64,000 nt of DNA from positions 1 to 64,000 of the forward strand of contig SVFV01000005.1 of the NCBI GenBank assembly GCA_015056655.1. Direction: 5' to 3'. The DNA is from Butyrivibrio sp. (GTDB taxonomy: Bacteria; Bacillota; Clostridia; Lachnospirales; Lachnospiraceae). A program made the translations under genes and the position numbers. Shown here piece by piece: positions 15,539 through 22,797 of this stretch (its first letter is position 1; every line of letters starts with the position of its first letter). The notes below the pieces were generated by a model that was given only the letters and a program-made list of their open reading frames with translations, was not told the DNA's origin and ran no database searches.

Positions 15539-15875
15539 TTACCAGCCGCACATAAAACCTGCCATAAGTATTACAGGACCCGCAACAGCCGTAAATGCCC
15601 CACCTTTCTGCAAGAAGGTTGTATCCTCACCTCCTGCTACTGCTTCAAGGTCGTCCTCACTTAGTTCATCGCCCTTTTCAATTTTTTCTTCCGTAATCTC
15701 TCCACGGCTCATTTTTGAAGAATTTCTCCCATTTTCATTATTTCATCCAGTGAAAAGTCTATGCCATGGTCTAAAACCACTTCTGTGCTTCTTCCGGCTC
15801 TGATATGGATAATATCTCCTTTAGCAGTTCTTTGTTCTCAAAAAGTTCTTTCATTTTTTCGGTCTGATCTGTCAT
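15539..15875 (-). pseudogene. Frameshifted NHLM/Nif11-like leader precursor peptide 3
   Basis: The minus strand encodes MTDQTEKMKELFENKELLKE...EEAQKWF, then one base is missing and the frame moves to DHGIDFSLDEIMKMGEILQK, then another base is missing in an A run and the frame moves to SRGEITEEKIEKGDELSEDD followed by LEAVAGG. The core would be EDTTFLQKGGAFTAVAGPVI plus LMAGFMCGW, with the same terminal tryptophan. The two losses lie near 15770 and 15715. It starts nine bases after the radical SAM gene. Either the gene has decayed or the assembly has two single-base errors; raw reads would tell. Confidence 0.8.
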
Positions 15876-15884
15876 CTCAGATTC

Positions 15885-16931
15885 CTATTTTATTTCATTT
15901 TCAGCTGCTTCATGAACAGGACATTCTTCCATACCAAAATTTGGTCCTTCATGAAGTTTATATCCTACCGCCTGACATGGAAGGCAGTTATTCTCATATA
16001 TGCATCCCTTGCAGGGAGCCTTTCTGTTTTCTTCTACGCTCCTAAGCTGTTTTAGAAAATCAGAATTATTCCAGTAGTCTGATATATGCTCGAAGCTCTC
16101 CCGAACATCAAGGTGCCTGCAGGGGGTCAGCCTCCCGTCAACTGCTACGGAGATACCATTTCTTCCTGCTCCGCATCCTCTCGCCGGTCCCATATTTAAG
16201 TTTCCTAAAAAGCTTTTATATACATAAGCACGCATCTGGGAAAAACATGGCTCTGGTACAATTTTCACATTTCCCTTGTACTTCTTAATAAATGCTGCTG
16301 TGTCTGTCATCTGCTGCTTTGTTGGATAGCTTTTAAGTTCATAGGAGCTGTCTGGTTTAAAAGCAAGTATCGCAACAGTATTCACCCCATATTTCTCTGC
16401 CAGCTCCATAAGACTCGGAAAGTCATCAGCATTACTTGAATGCATCACCCAGTTGATATGTCTGTTTTCAAACTCCAGCTCCTTCAATGTTTCAAGAGCC
16501 CTAACTGCCAGTTCGTAACCGTCTCTTGTTCTGGAATTGATTTCCCTGGTGCTGCCGTTTAGGGAAATGAATATGTCATCCACTCCGGCATCTATAAGTT
16601 CCTTAAGAGTTTCTTTTTCTGCATACACTCCCGACAAAGCAATTGCACTACTTAGATCAAGCCTCTTGCATTCCAAAATAAGTTCCTTTAAATGGGGATA
16701 ACACAAGGTCTCTCCTCCACTTAAATTCACCTGCTTAATTCCTGCCTCTGCCGCATCACGGATCCAGTATAGAGCTGTATCAATATTCATTTCGGTCCCC
16801 TGATTCAGGGATACATAGCACTGCGGACAGTGCAATGGGCACCTGGTTGTCAGCTCCAGATTCATCTGCCAGGGTGTATCAAAAAACCTGACCTTTGGAT
16901 TAAAGAATCTCTCGTCGTTTTTCAATGACAC
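15885..16931 (-). CDS. Radical SAM/SPASM enzyme of the peptide island
   Basis: The 348-residue protein has the radical SAM motif CPLHCPQC (C31, C35, C38), the SAM-binding NLSGGETLCYP stretch, and a C-terminal SPASM-like cluster region: GCGAGRNGISVAVDG, LTPCRHLD, CKGCIYENNCLPC and a last ECPVHE. Such enzymes bind a catalytic and auxiliary iron-sulphur clusters and modify ribosomal peptides, for example by forming thioether or C-C links or by epimerisation. The start is a GTG that follows immediately after the stop codon of precursor 4, so the two genes are translationally coupled. It is the only intact modifying enzyme seen in the island. Its chemistry is unknown. A truncated paralogue is at 19106. 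Confidence 0.92.
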   Translation of the reverse strand: MSLKNDERFFNPKVRFFDTPWQMNLELTTRCPLHCPQCYVSLNQGTEMNIDTALYWIRDAAEAGIKQVNLSGGETLCYPHLKELILECKRLDLSSAIALSGVYAEKETLKELIDAGVDDIFISLNGSTREINSRTRDGYELAVRALETLKELEFENRHINWVMHSSNADDFPSLMELAEKYGVNTVAILAFKPDSSYELKSYPTKQQMTDTAAFIKKYKGNVKIVPEPCFSQMRAYVYKSFLGNLNMGPARGCGAGRNGISVAVDGRLTPCRHLDVRESFEHISDYWNNSDFLKQLRSVEENRKAPCKGCIYENNCLPCQAVGYKLHEGPNFGMEECPVHEAAENEIK

Positions 16932-17405
16932 TTACCACCCCACGAATATATCTCCAAGATTAAACATTACCTGAGTAAATGCATCAAGGAATCCGCTAAT
17001 TCCTCCTGCACCTCCGGCTACAGCTTCGAGATCATCTTCAAAGAGTTCTCCATCCTCACTAATTTCGTCCCCTTCCTGCTGACCTCTTTTTGCTTTATTT
17101 AGTTTCTCTGCCATCTGCCCAATGTCGTCCATGGTTAATTCAACCCCATGCTTGGAAAACCACTGCTGTGCTTTCTCTGCGTTCTCAATCATTACAACTT
17201 CTTTTACAAGCTCTTCATCTTTAAAAATCTCTACTAATTTTTGTGCATTATCACTCATGTTTTCTTCTTTCCTCATCGCGCTGTCACTGCCTGTTTTTTC
17301 AGCTGTGAGTCTTTTTTTAAGCCTTCGTCTGAAAAGTTCATTTTCAGGGGGCCTGAAGTTTTTCAAATAGTATTCAAGTTCATCATCACTAAATTCTTTT
17401 TTCAT
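16932..17405 (-). CDS. NHLM/Nif11-like leader precursor peptide 4, with extra N-terminal module
   Basis: The start at 17405 (AGGGG nine bases upstream) gives 157 residues. Residues 1-37 form an extra module, KKEFSDDELEYYLKNFRPPE followed by NELFRRRLKKRL, which is absent from most paralogues but shared with precursor 6. The usual leader follows from MSDNAQKLVEIFKDEEL; an internal ATG at 17258 could start a standard-length peptide of 108 residues. The leader ends ELFEDDLEAVAGG and the core is 25 residues, AGGISGFLDAFTQVMF... ending FVGW. The extension resembles the short N-terminal stretch of many ECF anti-sigma factors (acidic helix, then RPP, then FRRRL), but that comparison is only by eye. 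Confidence 0.85.
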   Translation of the reverse strand: MKKEFSDDELEYYLKNFRPPENELFRRRLKKRLTAEKTGSDSAMRKEENMSDNAQKLVEIFKDEELVKEVVMIENAEKAQQWFSKHGVELTMDDIGQMAEKLNKAKRGQQEGDEISEDGELFEDDLEAVAGGAGGISGFLDAFTQVMFNLGDIFVGW

Positions 17406-17452
17406 ATCATAGCCCCTGCATTTCAGTCTGAAGACAAAGTGGGTATTCAAAG

Positions 17453-17798
17453 TTTTTGAGGGTCAATCATTTTGAGGGTCTATCGTGAAGGTCTATCGTG
17501 ATAATAAACAAAACCAGGGTTAATCAGTTATTGAAACTGACTAATCCTAGCTCATTTCATGTAAGAATCGTTACCTGCACTCCCTCCGTTTCCTTAATTG
17601 CTTTTAATACCGAGCCCTGTCCGATGCGAGCGGCGGGTCCCATGGGGCGTTGGGCCGTCGCACCAGGGCGACAGATAACTATATGCTATCGTGTTGGACA
17701 CCCACTATAAAATAGGTTAACCAAAATAGCCCTAGAACTCTGACCCTCAAACCAGACCCTCAAAACGCTTGGCAAACCCTCAAAAAGTTTGATTATCC
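17453..17798. repeat. 346-bp MITE-like element with inverted ACCCTCAAA ends
   Basis: The left end carries TTTGAGGGT at 17455 and 17471, and the right end carries the inverse ACCCTCAAA type repeats at 17743, 17756 and 17776, so the ends are inverted. The right 59 bp recur at 8407-8465. The inside has no gene but includes a GC-rich block (about 17610-17700) with several possible stems, unlike the A/T-rich surroundings. It splits the precursor run between peptides 4 and 5. The layout suggests a non-autonomous mobile element or an ICE repeat family member. Confidence 0.6.
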
Positions 17799-17816
17799 GA
17801 CAAAGTCCTCATATAT

Positions 17817-18164
17817 TTACCACATACATGTTGCTGCAAAAATGACTGCCAAAGGCGCCATTGCTACGCCAGTAAAACCAAGCGCGACACCCCATTCTAG
17901 TGCCGAGTATCCACCGGAAACCTCTTCAAGATCATCCTCTGAAAGTTCCCCGTTGGCTGCACTCTCAAGCTGTTCTTTCGTTATTTCTCCGCTTGCTACC
18001 TTTTTCAAGATATCTCCCAAGGCCTTAATTTGATCCAAACTCAACTCCACTCCATGTTCAGAGAGCCAATTCTGGGCATCCTCCGGCTTCTCGTTCGAAA
18101 ACATCTCCTTAAGAAGCGTTTCGTTCTCAAAAATCTCCTTCATTTTTTCAATAGTATCTCTCAT
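17817..18164 (-). CDS. NHLM/Nif11-like leader precursor peptide 5
   Basis: A 115-residue precursor with a good ribosome binding site (AGAGGAG). The leader has EKMKEIFENETLLKEMFSNE, DAQNWLSEHGVELSLDQI, GEITKEQL and ELSEDDLEEVSGG. The core is 30 residues, YSALEWGVALGFTGVAMAPL then AVIFAATCMW, and ends CMW. It has one cysteine and two tryptophans. It is the first gene upstream of the repeat element and follows precursor 6 by 83 bp. Confidence 0.9.
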   Translation of the reverse strand: MRDTIEKMKEIFENETLLKEMFSNEKPEDAQNWLSEHGVELSLDQIKALGDILKKVASGEITKEQLESAANGELSEDDLEEVSGGYSALEWGVALGFTGVAMAPLAVIFAATCMW

Positions 18165-18247
18165 CTCTTATTCTCCTCTCTTTGTGTTAGAAATTGTTTC
18201 CCTTGCATTCTCTTTCCTGTTCAATTGTCATTTTTATTATCTCCTAA

Positions 18248-18727
18248 CTACCACATTAACCCGGCAGCGATAAGTATCTGTACTGTCCCTATCCCAAGTC
18301 CTGCCACAGCAGATCCCACCAACATCACTACGTCAGATGTAGTCATTTTTCCACCCGCAACAGCCTCTAGCTCATCCTCTCCAAGTTCACCATCAGCAAT
18401 TCTCTGAAGCTCATTAGTAGTTACCTCTCCCTTTAAAATTTGTGATAGCAGTTTTCCAATTGCCTTAATTTCATCAATTGTAAGTTCCACTTCATGGTCA
18501 GAGAACCAATTCTGAGCATCCTCCGGCTTTTCTATGGCCAGTACCTCTTTAAGCAAATCCTCATTTTCCAGCATCTCCTTGATTTTCTCTTCTTTAGTAC
18601 CCATAATTACCTCCTTCTTTTTAGCGAACAAATTCTTCTCAAGTCGATTCTTAAAGACCTCATTTACAGGTGGTCTGTATCGTCTCAGAATATCTTCAAT
18701 TTCTTCTTCGCTGAACGTCCTTTTCAT
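18248..18727 (-). CDS. NHLM/Nif11-like leader precursor peptide 6, with extra N-terminal module
   Basis: The ATG at 18727 follows AGGTG and gives 159 residues. Residues 1-35 repeat the extra module of precursor 4 (TFSEEEIEDILRRYRPPVNE then VFKNRLEKNL). A second ATG at 18604 is preceded by a very strong internal site, AAGGAGGTAATT, so a standard 118-residue leader peptide (MGTKEEKIKEMLENEDL...) may be made independently. The leader ends ELGEDELEAVAGG. The core is 33 residues, KMTTSDVVMLVGSAVAGLGI then GTVQILIAAGLMW, with no cysteine. Two products from one frame are likely. Confidence 0.85.
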   Translation of the reverse strand: MKRTFSEEEIEDILRRYRPPVNEVFKNRLEKNLFAKKKEVIMGTKEEKIKEMLENEDLLKEVLAIEKPEDAQNWFSDHEVELTIDEIKAIGKLLSQILKGEVTTNELQRIADGELGEDELEAVAGGKMTTSDVVMLVGSAVAGLGIGTVQILIAAGLMW

Positions 18728-18785
18728 TGTTTTCACCTATTTGCTCACAAAAGCCATAGTAAATGCGTGGTTCTGCTCTTGATAA

Positions 18786-19121
18786 TTACCAAGTACAAGC
18801 TATTCCTATTGCTATCGAAACCATTGCAATCCCTATAGCCCCTAAAGCATACTCAACAGCAGTCTGATTAGTACCCCCGGCCACATTTTCAAGATCATCT
18901 TCTGAAAGTTCATCATTTACTGCCAGATATCCAGCTTTTATCTCTCCTTTTTGGACTTTGTTTATCATTTCACCCATGTCCTTTATCTCATCCAGGGTGA
19001 ACTCTATCCCATGGTCTGAAAACCACTCCTGTGCTTTCTCAGGTTCTGCAATAGACAATACTTCTTTTACCATTGCCTCATCACTGAATAATTCCTTGAT
19101 TCTTTCTATCCTGTTGTCCAT
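18786..19121 (-). CDS. NHLM/Nif11-like leader precursor peptide 7
   Basis: A 111-residue precursor. The leader has ERIKELFSDEAMVKEVLSIA, AQEWFSDHGIEFTLDEI and ELSEDDLENVAGG, most similar to precursor 1. The 28-residue core, TNQTAVEYALGAIGIAMVSI then AIGIACTW, ends CTW. Its ribosome binding site GGAGG and first codons overlap the end of the truncated radical SAM gene by 16 bases, so a deletion has brought the two together. It is the first precursor after the exporter genes. Confidence 0.9.
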   Translation of the reverse strand: MDNRIERIKELFSDEAMVKEVLSIAEPEKAQEWFSDHGIEFTLDEIKDMGEMINKVQKGEIKAGYLAVNDELSEDDLENVAGGTNQTAVEYALGAIGIAMVSIAIGIACTW

Positions 19122-19600
19122 ATTATTCCTCCATTTTCAAGAATAAACCTAAGTTCCTTTAAGGTTTCCAGTGCCTTTATAGCCAGTTCGTACCCATCTC
19201 TGGTCTTTGCATTTATTTCCTCAGTACTTACGTTCAGGGAAATAAATATGTCGTTCACACCTGCTGCTATGAGCTTTTCCAGTGTCTCCTTTCCGGCATA
19301 TATTCCGGAGAGCGCAATGGCACTGCTAAGCTTTAAACTCTTACCTTCTGCAATAAGTTCCTCAAGAAAGGGATAACATAAAGTCTCACCTCCACTTAAG
19401 TTAATCTGCTCTACTCCGGCATCTGCCGCATCCCTTATCCAGTAAAGTGCTGTATCAAGACTCATATGAGTTCCCTGATTTAAATGTACATAGCATTGGG
19501 GACAGCGTAATGGACATTGTGTTGTGAGTTCAAGATTCATCTGCCAGGGCACATCAAAAACTGTAACCTTGAGGTCCACAAATCTCTTTTCATTATCCAT
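19106..19600 (-). pseudogene. Truncated radical SAM paralogue
   Basis: Start at 19600 after GAGGAA gives 164 residues. The N-terminal part is very similar to the intact enzyme at 15885-16931, with CPLRCPQC (C29, C33, C36), NLSGGETLCYP and the SLNVSTEEINAKTRDGYELA stretch. It stops near residue 150 and ends in an unrelated tail, ILENGGIIWTTG, read from the ribosome binding site and start of precursor 7 in another frame. The C-terminal half of the barrel and the SPASM region are missing. It cannot be a normal enzyme, although the cluster-binding site remains. A deletion between a radical SAM gene and its following precursor gene explains it. Confidence 0.85.
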
Positions 19601-19739
19601 ATTCAATTTCCTCAGTACTGTATTCTTTATATAAAAGAATAAGGTGCCTTGCTGTTTTATATATATACAGCCTGGCACCCTCATAAAGTAACGCTATAAA
19701 ATTAAGCTTTTATAAAATGATACTTAAGAATCCATAAAG

Positions 19740-20246
19740 TTACTCTGACAGCTTTTTTCTGCATTTTTCCAGAAGTCTCTTATATCGCATCTTAATTGCG
19801 TCTTCAGTAGAACCTTGCAGTTTTGCTATCTCCTTGTTTGAAAACTCAAACACATATCTGTAAGTTAAAAACTCTCTTTCTTCTGCACTCAAAAATGACA
19901 GAGTGGCAAATGCCACATCTTCAGAAATATTCTCTATTGCCTTGTCCTCAGCTCCTTTAGTATCCATTTGGGGCAGCTCATTTCGCTCTCTGTAGGCGGA
20001 AGACCTTAGGAGATTTATCGCTTTATTATGGGCAATCCTTGACAACCAGGTGATAACCGACGCCTTGTTTGCATCATAGCTGTCAAATTCATTAAAAGCC
20101 GCCATAAAGGTTTCCGAGGTAACATCCTCTGCATCATGTTGATCAAGAAGGATCATATATGCATAACGATAGACCCTTTCAAAATTCTCCCGGTAAATTT
20201 TTTCAAATTTCTCTTTTCTATGAGATTTGTCTGATAGCCAGGTCAT
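19740..20246 (-). CDS. ECF-type RNA polymerase sigma factor
   Basis: Start at 20246 after AAAGGAC gives 168 residues; the gene overlaps the end of the preceding ABC gene by 29 bases. Region 2 reads YRENFERVYRYAYMILLDQH then DAEDVTSETFMAAFNEFD, with ITWLSRIAHNKAINLLR, and region 4 reads LSAEEREFLTYRYVFEFSNK then EIAKLQGSTEDAIKMRYKR. These are the standard ECF sigma features. No separate anti-sigma gene is next to it; the short N-terminal modules on precursors 4 and 6 are the closest resemblance. It probably directs transcription of part of the peptide island. Confidence 0.92.
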   Translation of the reverse strand: MTWLSDKSHRKEKFEKIYRENFERVYRYAYMILLDQHDAEDVTSETFMAAFNEFDSYDANKASVITWLSRIAHNKAINLLRSSAYRERNELPQMDTKGAEDKAIENISEDVAFATLSFLSAEEREFLTYRYVFEFSNKEIAKLQGSTEDAIKMRYKRLLEKCRKKLSE

Positions 20247-22776
20247 AGAAACGTCCTTTCGCATCCATCAACTCGTTGTAGCTTCCCTGTTCAACAATAC
20301 TTCCTTTGTCCATGACTATGATCCTGTCACAGTTTTTAACAGTACTAAGCCTGTGGGCTATTACTATCTTGGTAGCATCTATACTCTCTAGGGTTTCAAC
20401 TACCTGATTCTGAGTGACATTGTCCAGAGCACTTGTAGCTTCGTCAAGAAATATCACCTTGGGTTTTCCCACTATAGCCCTTGCTATTAGTATTCTCTGA
20501 GCCTGTCCTCCGGATATTGTTCCGGCGCCTTCCGAAATAACTGTATGAAGTCCCATGGGCATCTGTTTTATATCATCTTCAAGCCCCACTTCCCTTATTG
20601 TTTCTTCCACCCTTTTCATTTTTATCCCGGGAGAAGTAATAGTTATATTATCATAGATACTTCCTGAGATAAGGCCTCCATCCTGAAGTACAACACCGAA
20701 TTTTTTACGAAGTTCTCTTTTATCCAGATCATCGATATCCTGGTTGTCGTAATAGACTTTTCCCACCTGTGGTTTTTCAAACCCAAGAAGTATTTTTAAA
20801 AGAGTAGATTTTCCACAGCCTGAGGAGCCGACAATTCCTATATATTCACCCGGCTTGACACTCAGGTTAAAGTTTGACAGAGCCGGCGGCTCATCTGGAT
20901 TATAGGAGAAGCTGACATTATTTACTTCAATTCCGCCTTCAATCTTTGATGGCATCACAGAGTCTTCACTGAGCTCCGGAAGTGTCTCCAATATCGGCCT
21001 TATGTTGTCATATAGTGGTTTAATCTGATTTACCACCAGAATGTTCTGTACAATCTGCAGTATTGCAGAAGAGAATGAGCCAAAGGCGGCAGTAAACGCC
21101 GAGAATCCACCGATTGTCAGACCGATGTTCTTCCTGATCATAAGGTAATAGAATATTACAGAGAAAATGATCTGGACAGAACAGGTCACGGCGCTTACCA
21201 AAAGAGTCATGTCTTCCTTTTTGGTATTTATCCTGCGGGATGAAACAAAATCCCCAAGGTAATTTAAAATTGCTCTGTCCTCAGCTCCTGCTATCCTTAT
21301 TTTGCTGATCCCGGATATGATCTGAAAGCTTGTAGCCTGCGCATGGGTGTCAACTTTTAGTTTGCTCACCTCATATTTGGTCTGCACTATTCCTATAACG
21401 ACGATATAGATGACCACTACAAGCAAAAGAACCAGTGACCATCCCGCCATTTTACCGGAATACTTGAACATTCTCCAAAGGTACAAAATTGAAAACAACG
21501 CCGAAAGAAGCGAGGTTATAATACTATTGGCTATCACTTCATATATTGTTTTTACTCCCATTACCCTCTGACCAAGAGTTGCTGCGTCATAATCTCTGAA
21601 GAAGCTCTCCGGCAGGTTAAAAAGACGGTCTATAGCGGCTGACTGTGCAGCATATTCCATGGAATTCATGGACCTGAATGAGGATAGATTTTTTACTATT
21701 GAAAAAGTAATATTGCCGAGAGAACAAGCAATAAGTACTGCTCCAAGCTGCATAAGCCCCGATGCATTTCCCATAGGAATAAACTTGTCATAGGCCTGTT
21801 CATTCATGTAAGGAAGTAATAAACCGATAAGTGTGCCTATCAGTGCCATTGCAAAAAGCCTGACAATATCTGACTTATATACCTTCTCCATTCCAAAACG
21901 GATAAGGTCTCTTATATATATCTTTTTTTCCGGAAAAGGACGGTAAAACATATATGCCGAAGGCTTCAGGCCATCTGCGATAGCAGCTGTGACCCGCACA
22001 GTTTTTCCATCTTTGGGGCAATACATCATATAGCTGTATGGGCCATTGGGAACAAGTGCCACCACAGCCTTATCTTCGGCTCTTGTTGCAAGAAAAGCTC
22101 CGCAATCACTCTTATACCACTTACCTTCAAGCACAATCTCTCTGATTACAAAATGCGAGATCCTTGCTATATCAGCTATCTCATATCTTCTTCCACAGCA
22201 CTCCACAATTCGATCAAGGCTGGCTATATTGATTCGCTCTTTAGCGCACAAAAAAGATACTGCATCATATAAGGGTTTTCCTGTCTCTGTAAAATTCTCA
22301 GCAGAACCTGTGTTTTTTTCGTTGTCAAAAAGGCCTAAAAGGAGCTTGAAGGTTCTCTCCTTTGTCCTCTCACCTTCTTTTCTTGTGGCGTATATATAGC
22401 CTTTTTCCCTTACGCTGAGCTTCTCATATTTTTCTATAAGCTCTTCAGCCAGGTCTCCCGGGTCGCTTATATCAAGACCTACTGCTTTGGCAAATTCAAG
22501 GATATCAGTATCTGTAACAGAATCTTCTGAAACCGTGATTGTAGCCTTTTCAAGAGCCACGATTCCCAATACCCAGTCACCAAGATGCTCGGAGCTATGG
22601 CTAAATCCGGGAAAACTCTCCCCCTTATGCATTTCTGAAAGGAAGAGCTTCCGTCCTTCCTCACCATCCTTAAGCGGTATCAGATATATGAGAATATTCC
22701 CATCCTCTGACGCATACAAAGAAGAGGAATTCTCGGCATAATATATTTCCCCACCTTTTATAGTTTTCTTATCCAT
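20218..22776 (-). CDS. NHLM-type ABC transporter, ATP-binding/permease protein without peptidase domain
   Basis: The 852-residue protein has a soluble N-terminal region (about 1-290) of the kind found in the second NHLM exporter subunit, a six-helix ABC membrane domain (about 310-590) and a C-terminal nucleotide-binding domain with Walker A GSSGCGKST, signature ISGGQAQR, Walker B VIFLDEATSALD and switch histidine AHRLS. In NHLM systems this protein pairs with the peptidase-containing ABC protein encoded just upstream (21 bp away). The N-terminal region has no C39 catalytic triad. It acts in the cytoplasmic membrane in peptide export. Confidence 0.93.
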   Translation of the reverse strand: MDKKTIKGGEIYYAENSSSLYASEDGNILIYLIPLKDGEEGRKLFLSEMHKGESFPGFSHSSEHLGDWVLGIVALEKATITVSEDSVTDTDILEFAKAVGLDISDPGDLAEELIEKYEKLSVREKGYIYATRKEGERTKERTFKLLLGLFDNEKNTGSAENFTETGKPLYDAVSFLCAKERINIASLDRIVECCGRRYEIADIARISHFVIREIVLEGKWYKSDCGAFLATRAEDKAVVALVPNGPYSYMMYCPKDGKTVRVTAAIADGLKPSAYMFYRPFPEKKIYIRDLIRFGMEKVYKSDIVRLFAMALIGTLIGLLLPYMNEQAYDKFIPMGNASGLMQLGAVLIACSLGNITFSIVKNLSSFRSMNSMEYAAQSAAIDRLFNLPESFFRDYDAATLGQRVMGVKTIYEVIANSIITSLLSALFSILYLWRMFKYSGKMAGWSLVLLLVVVIYIVVIGIVQTKYEVSKLKVDTHAQATSFQIISGISKIRIAGAEDRAILNYLGDFVSSRRINTKKEDMTLLVSAVTCSVQIIFSVIFYYLMIRKNIGLTIGGFSAFTAAFGSFSSAILQIVQNILVVNQIKPLYDNIRPILETLPELSEDSVMPSKIEGGIEVNNVSFSYNPDEPPALSNFNLSVKPGEYIGIVGSSGCGKSTLLKILLGFEKPQVGKVYYDNQDIDDLDKRELRKKFGVVLQDGGLISGSIYDNITITSPGIKMKRVEETIREVGLEDDIKQMPMGLHTVISEGAGTISGGQAQRILIARAIVGKPKVIFLDEATSALDNVTQNQVVETLESIDATKIVIAHRLSTVKNCDRIIVMDKGSIVEQGSYNELMDAKGRFYDLAIRQIS

Positions 22777-22797
22777 CAGACACTCCCTGATATATAT

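Noticed and set aside
8407..17798. The 59-bp repeats as the ICE ends or a composite transposon
   Set aside because: No transposase or integrase lies next to them, and the true ICE ends with matching ychF codons are at 1207 and 48531.
9671..19121. Precursors as nitrogenase Nif11 proteins or nitrile hydratase subunits
   Set aside because: They are short, end in the double-glycine signal with a hydrophobic core, and no nitrogenase or nitrile hydratase gene is present. The leader family name reflects similarity only.
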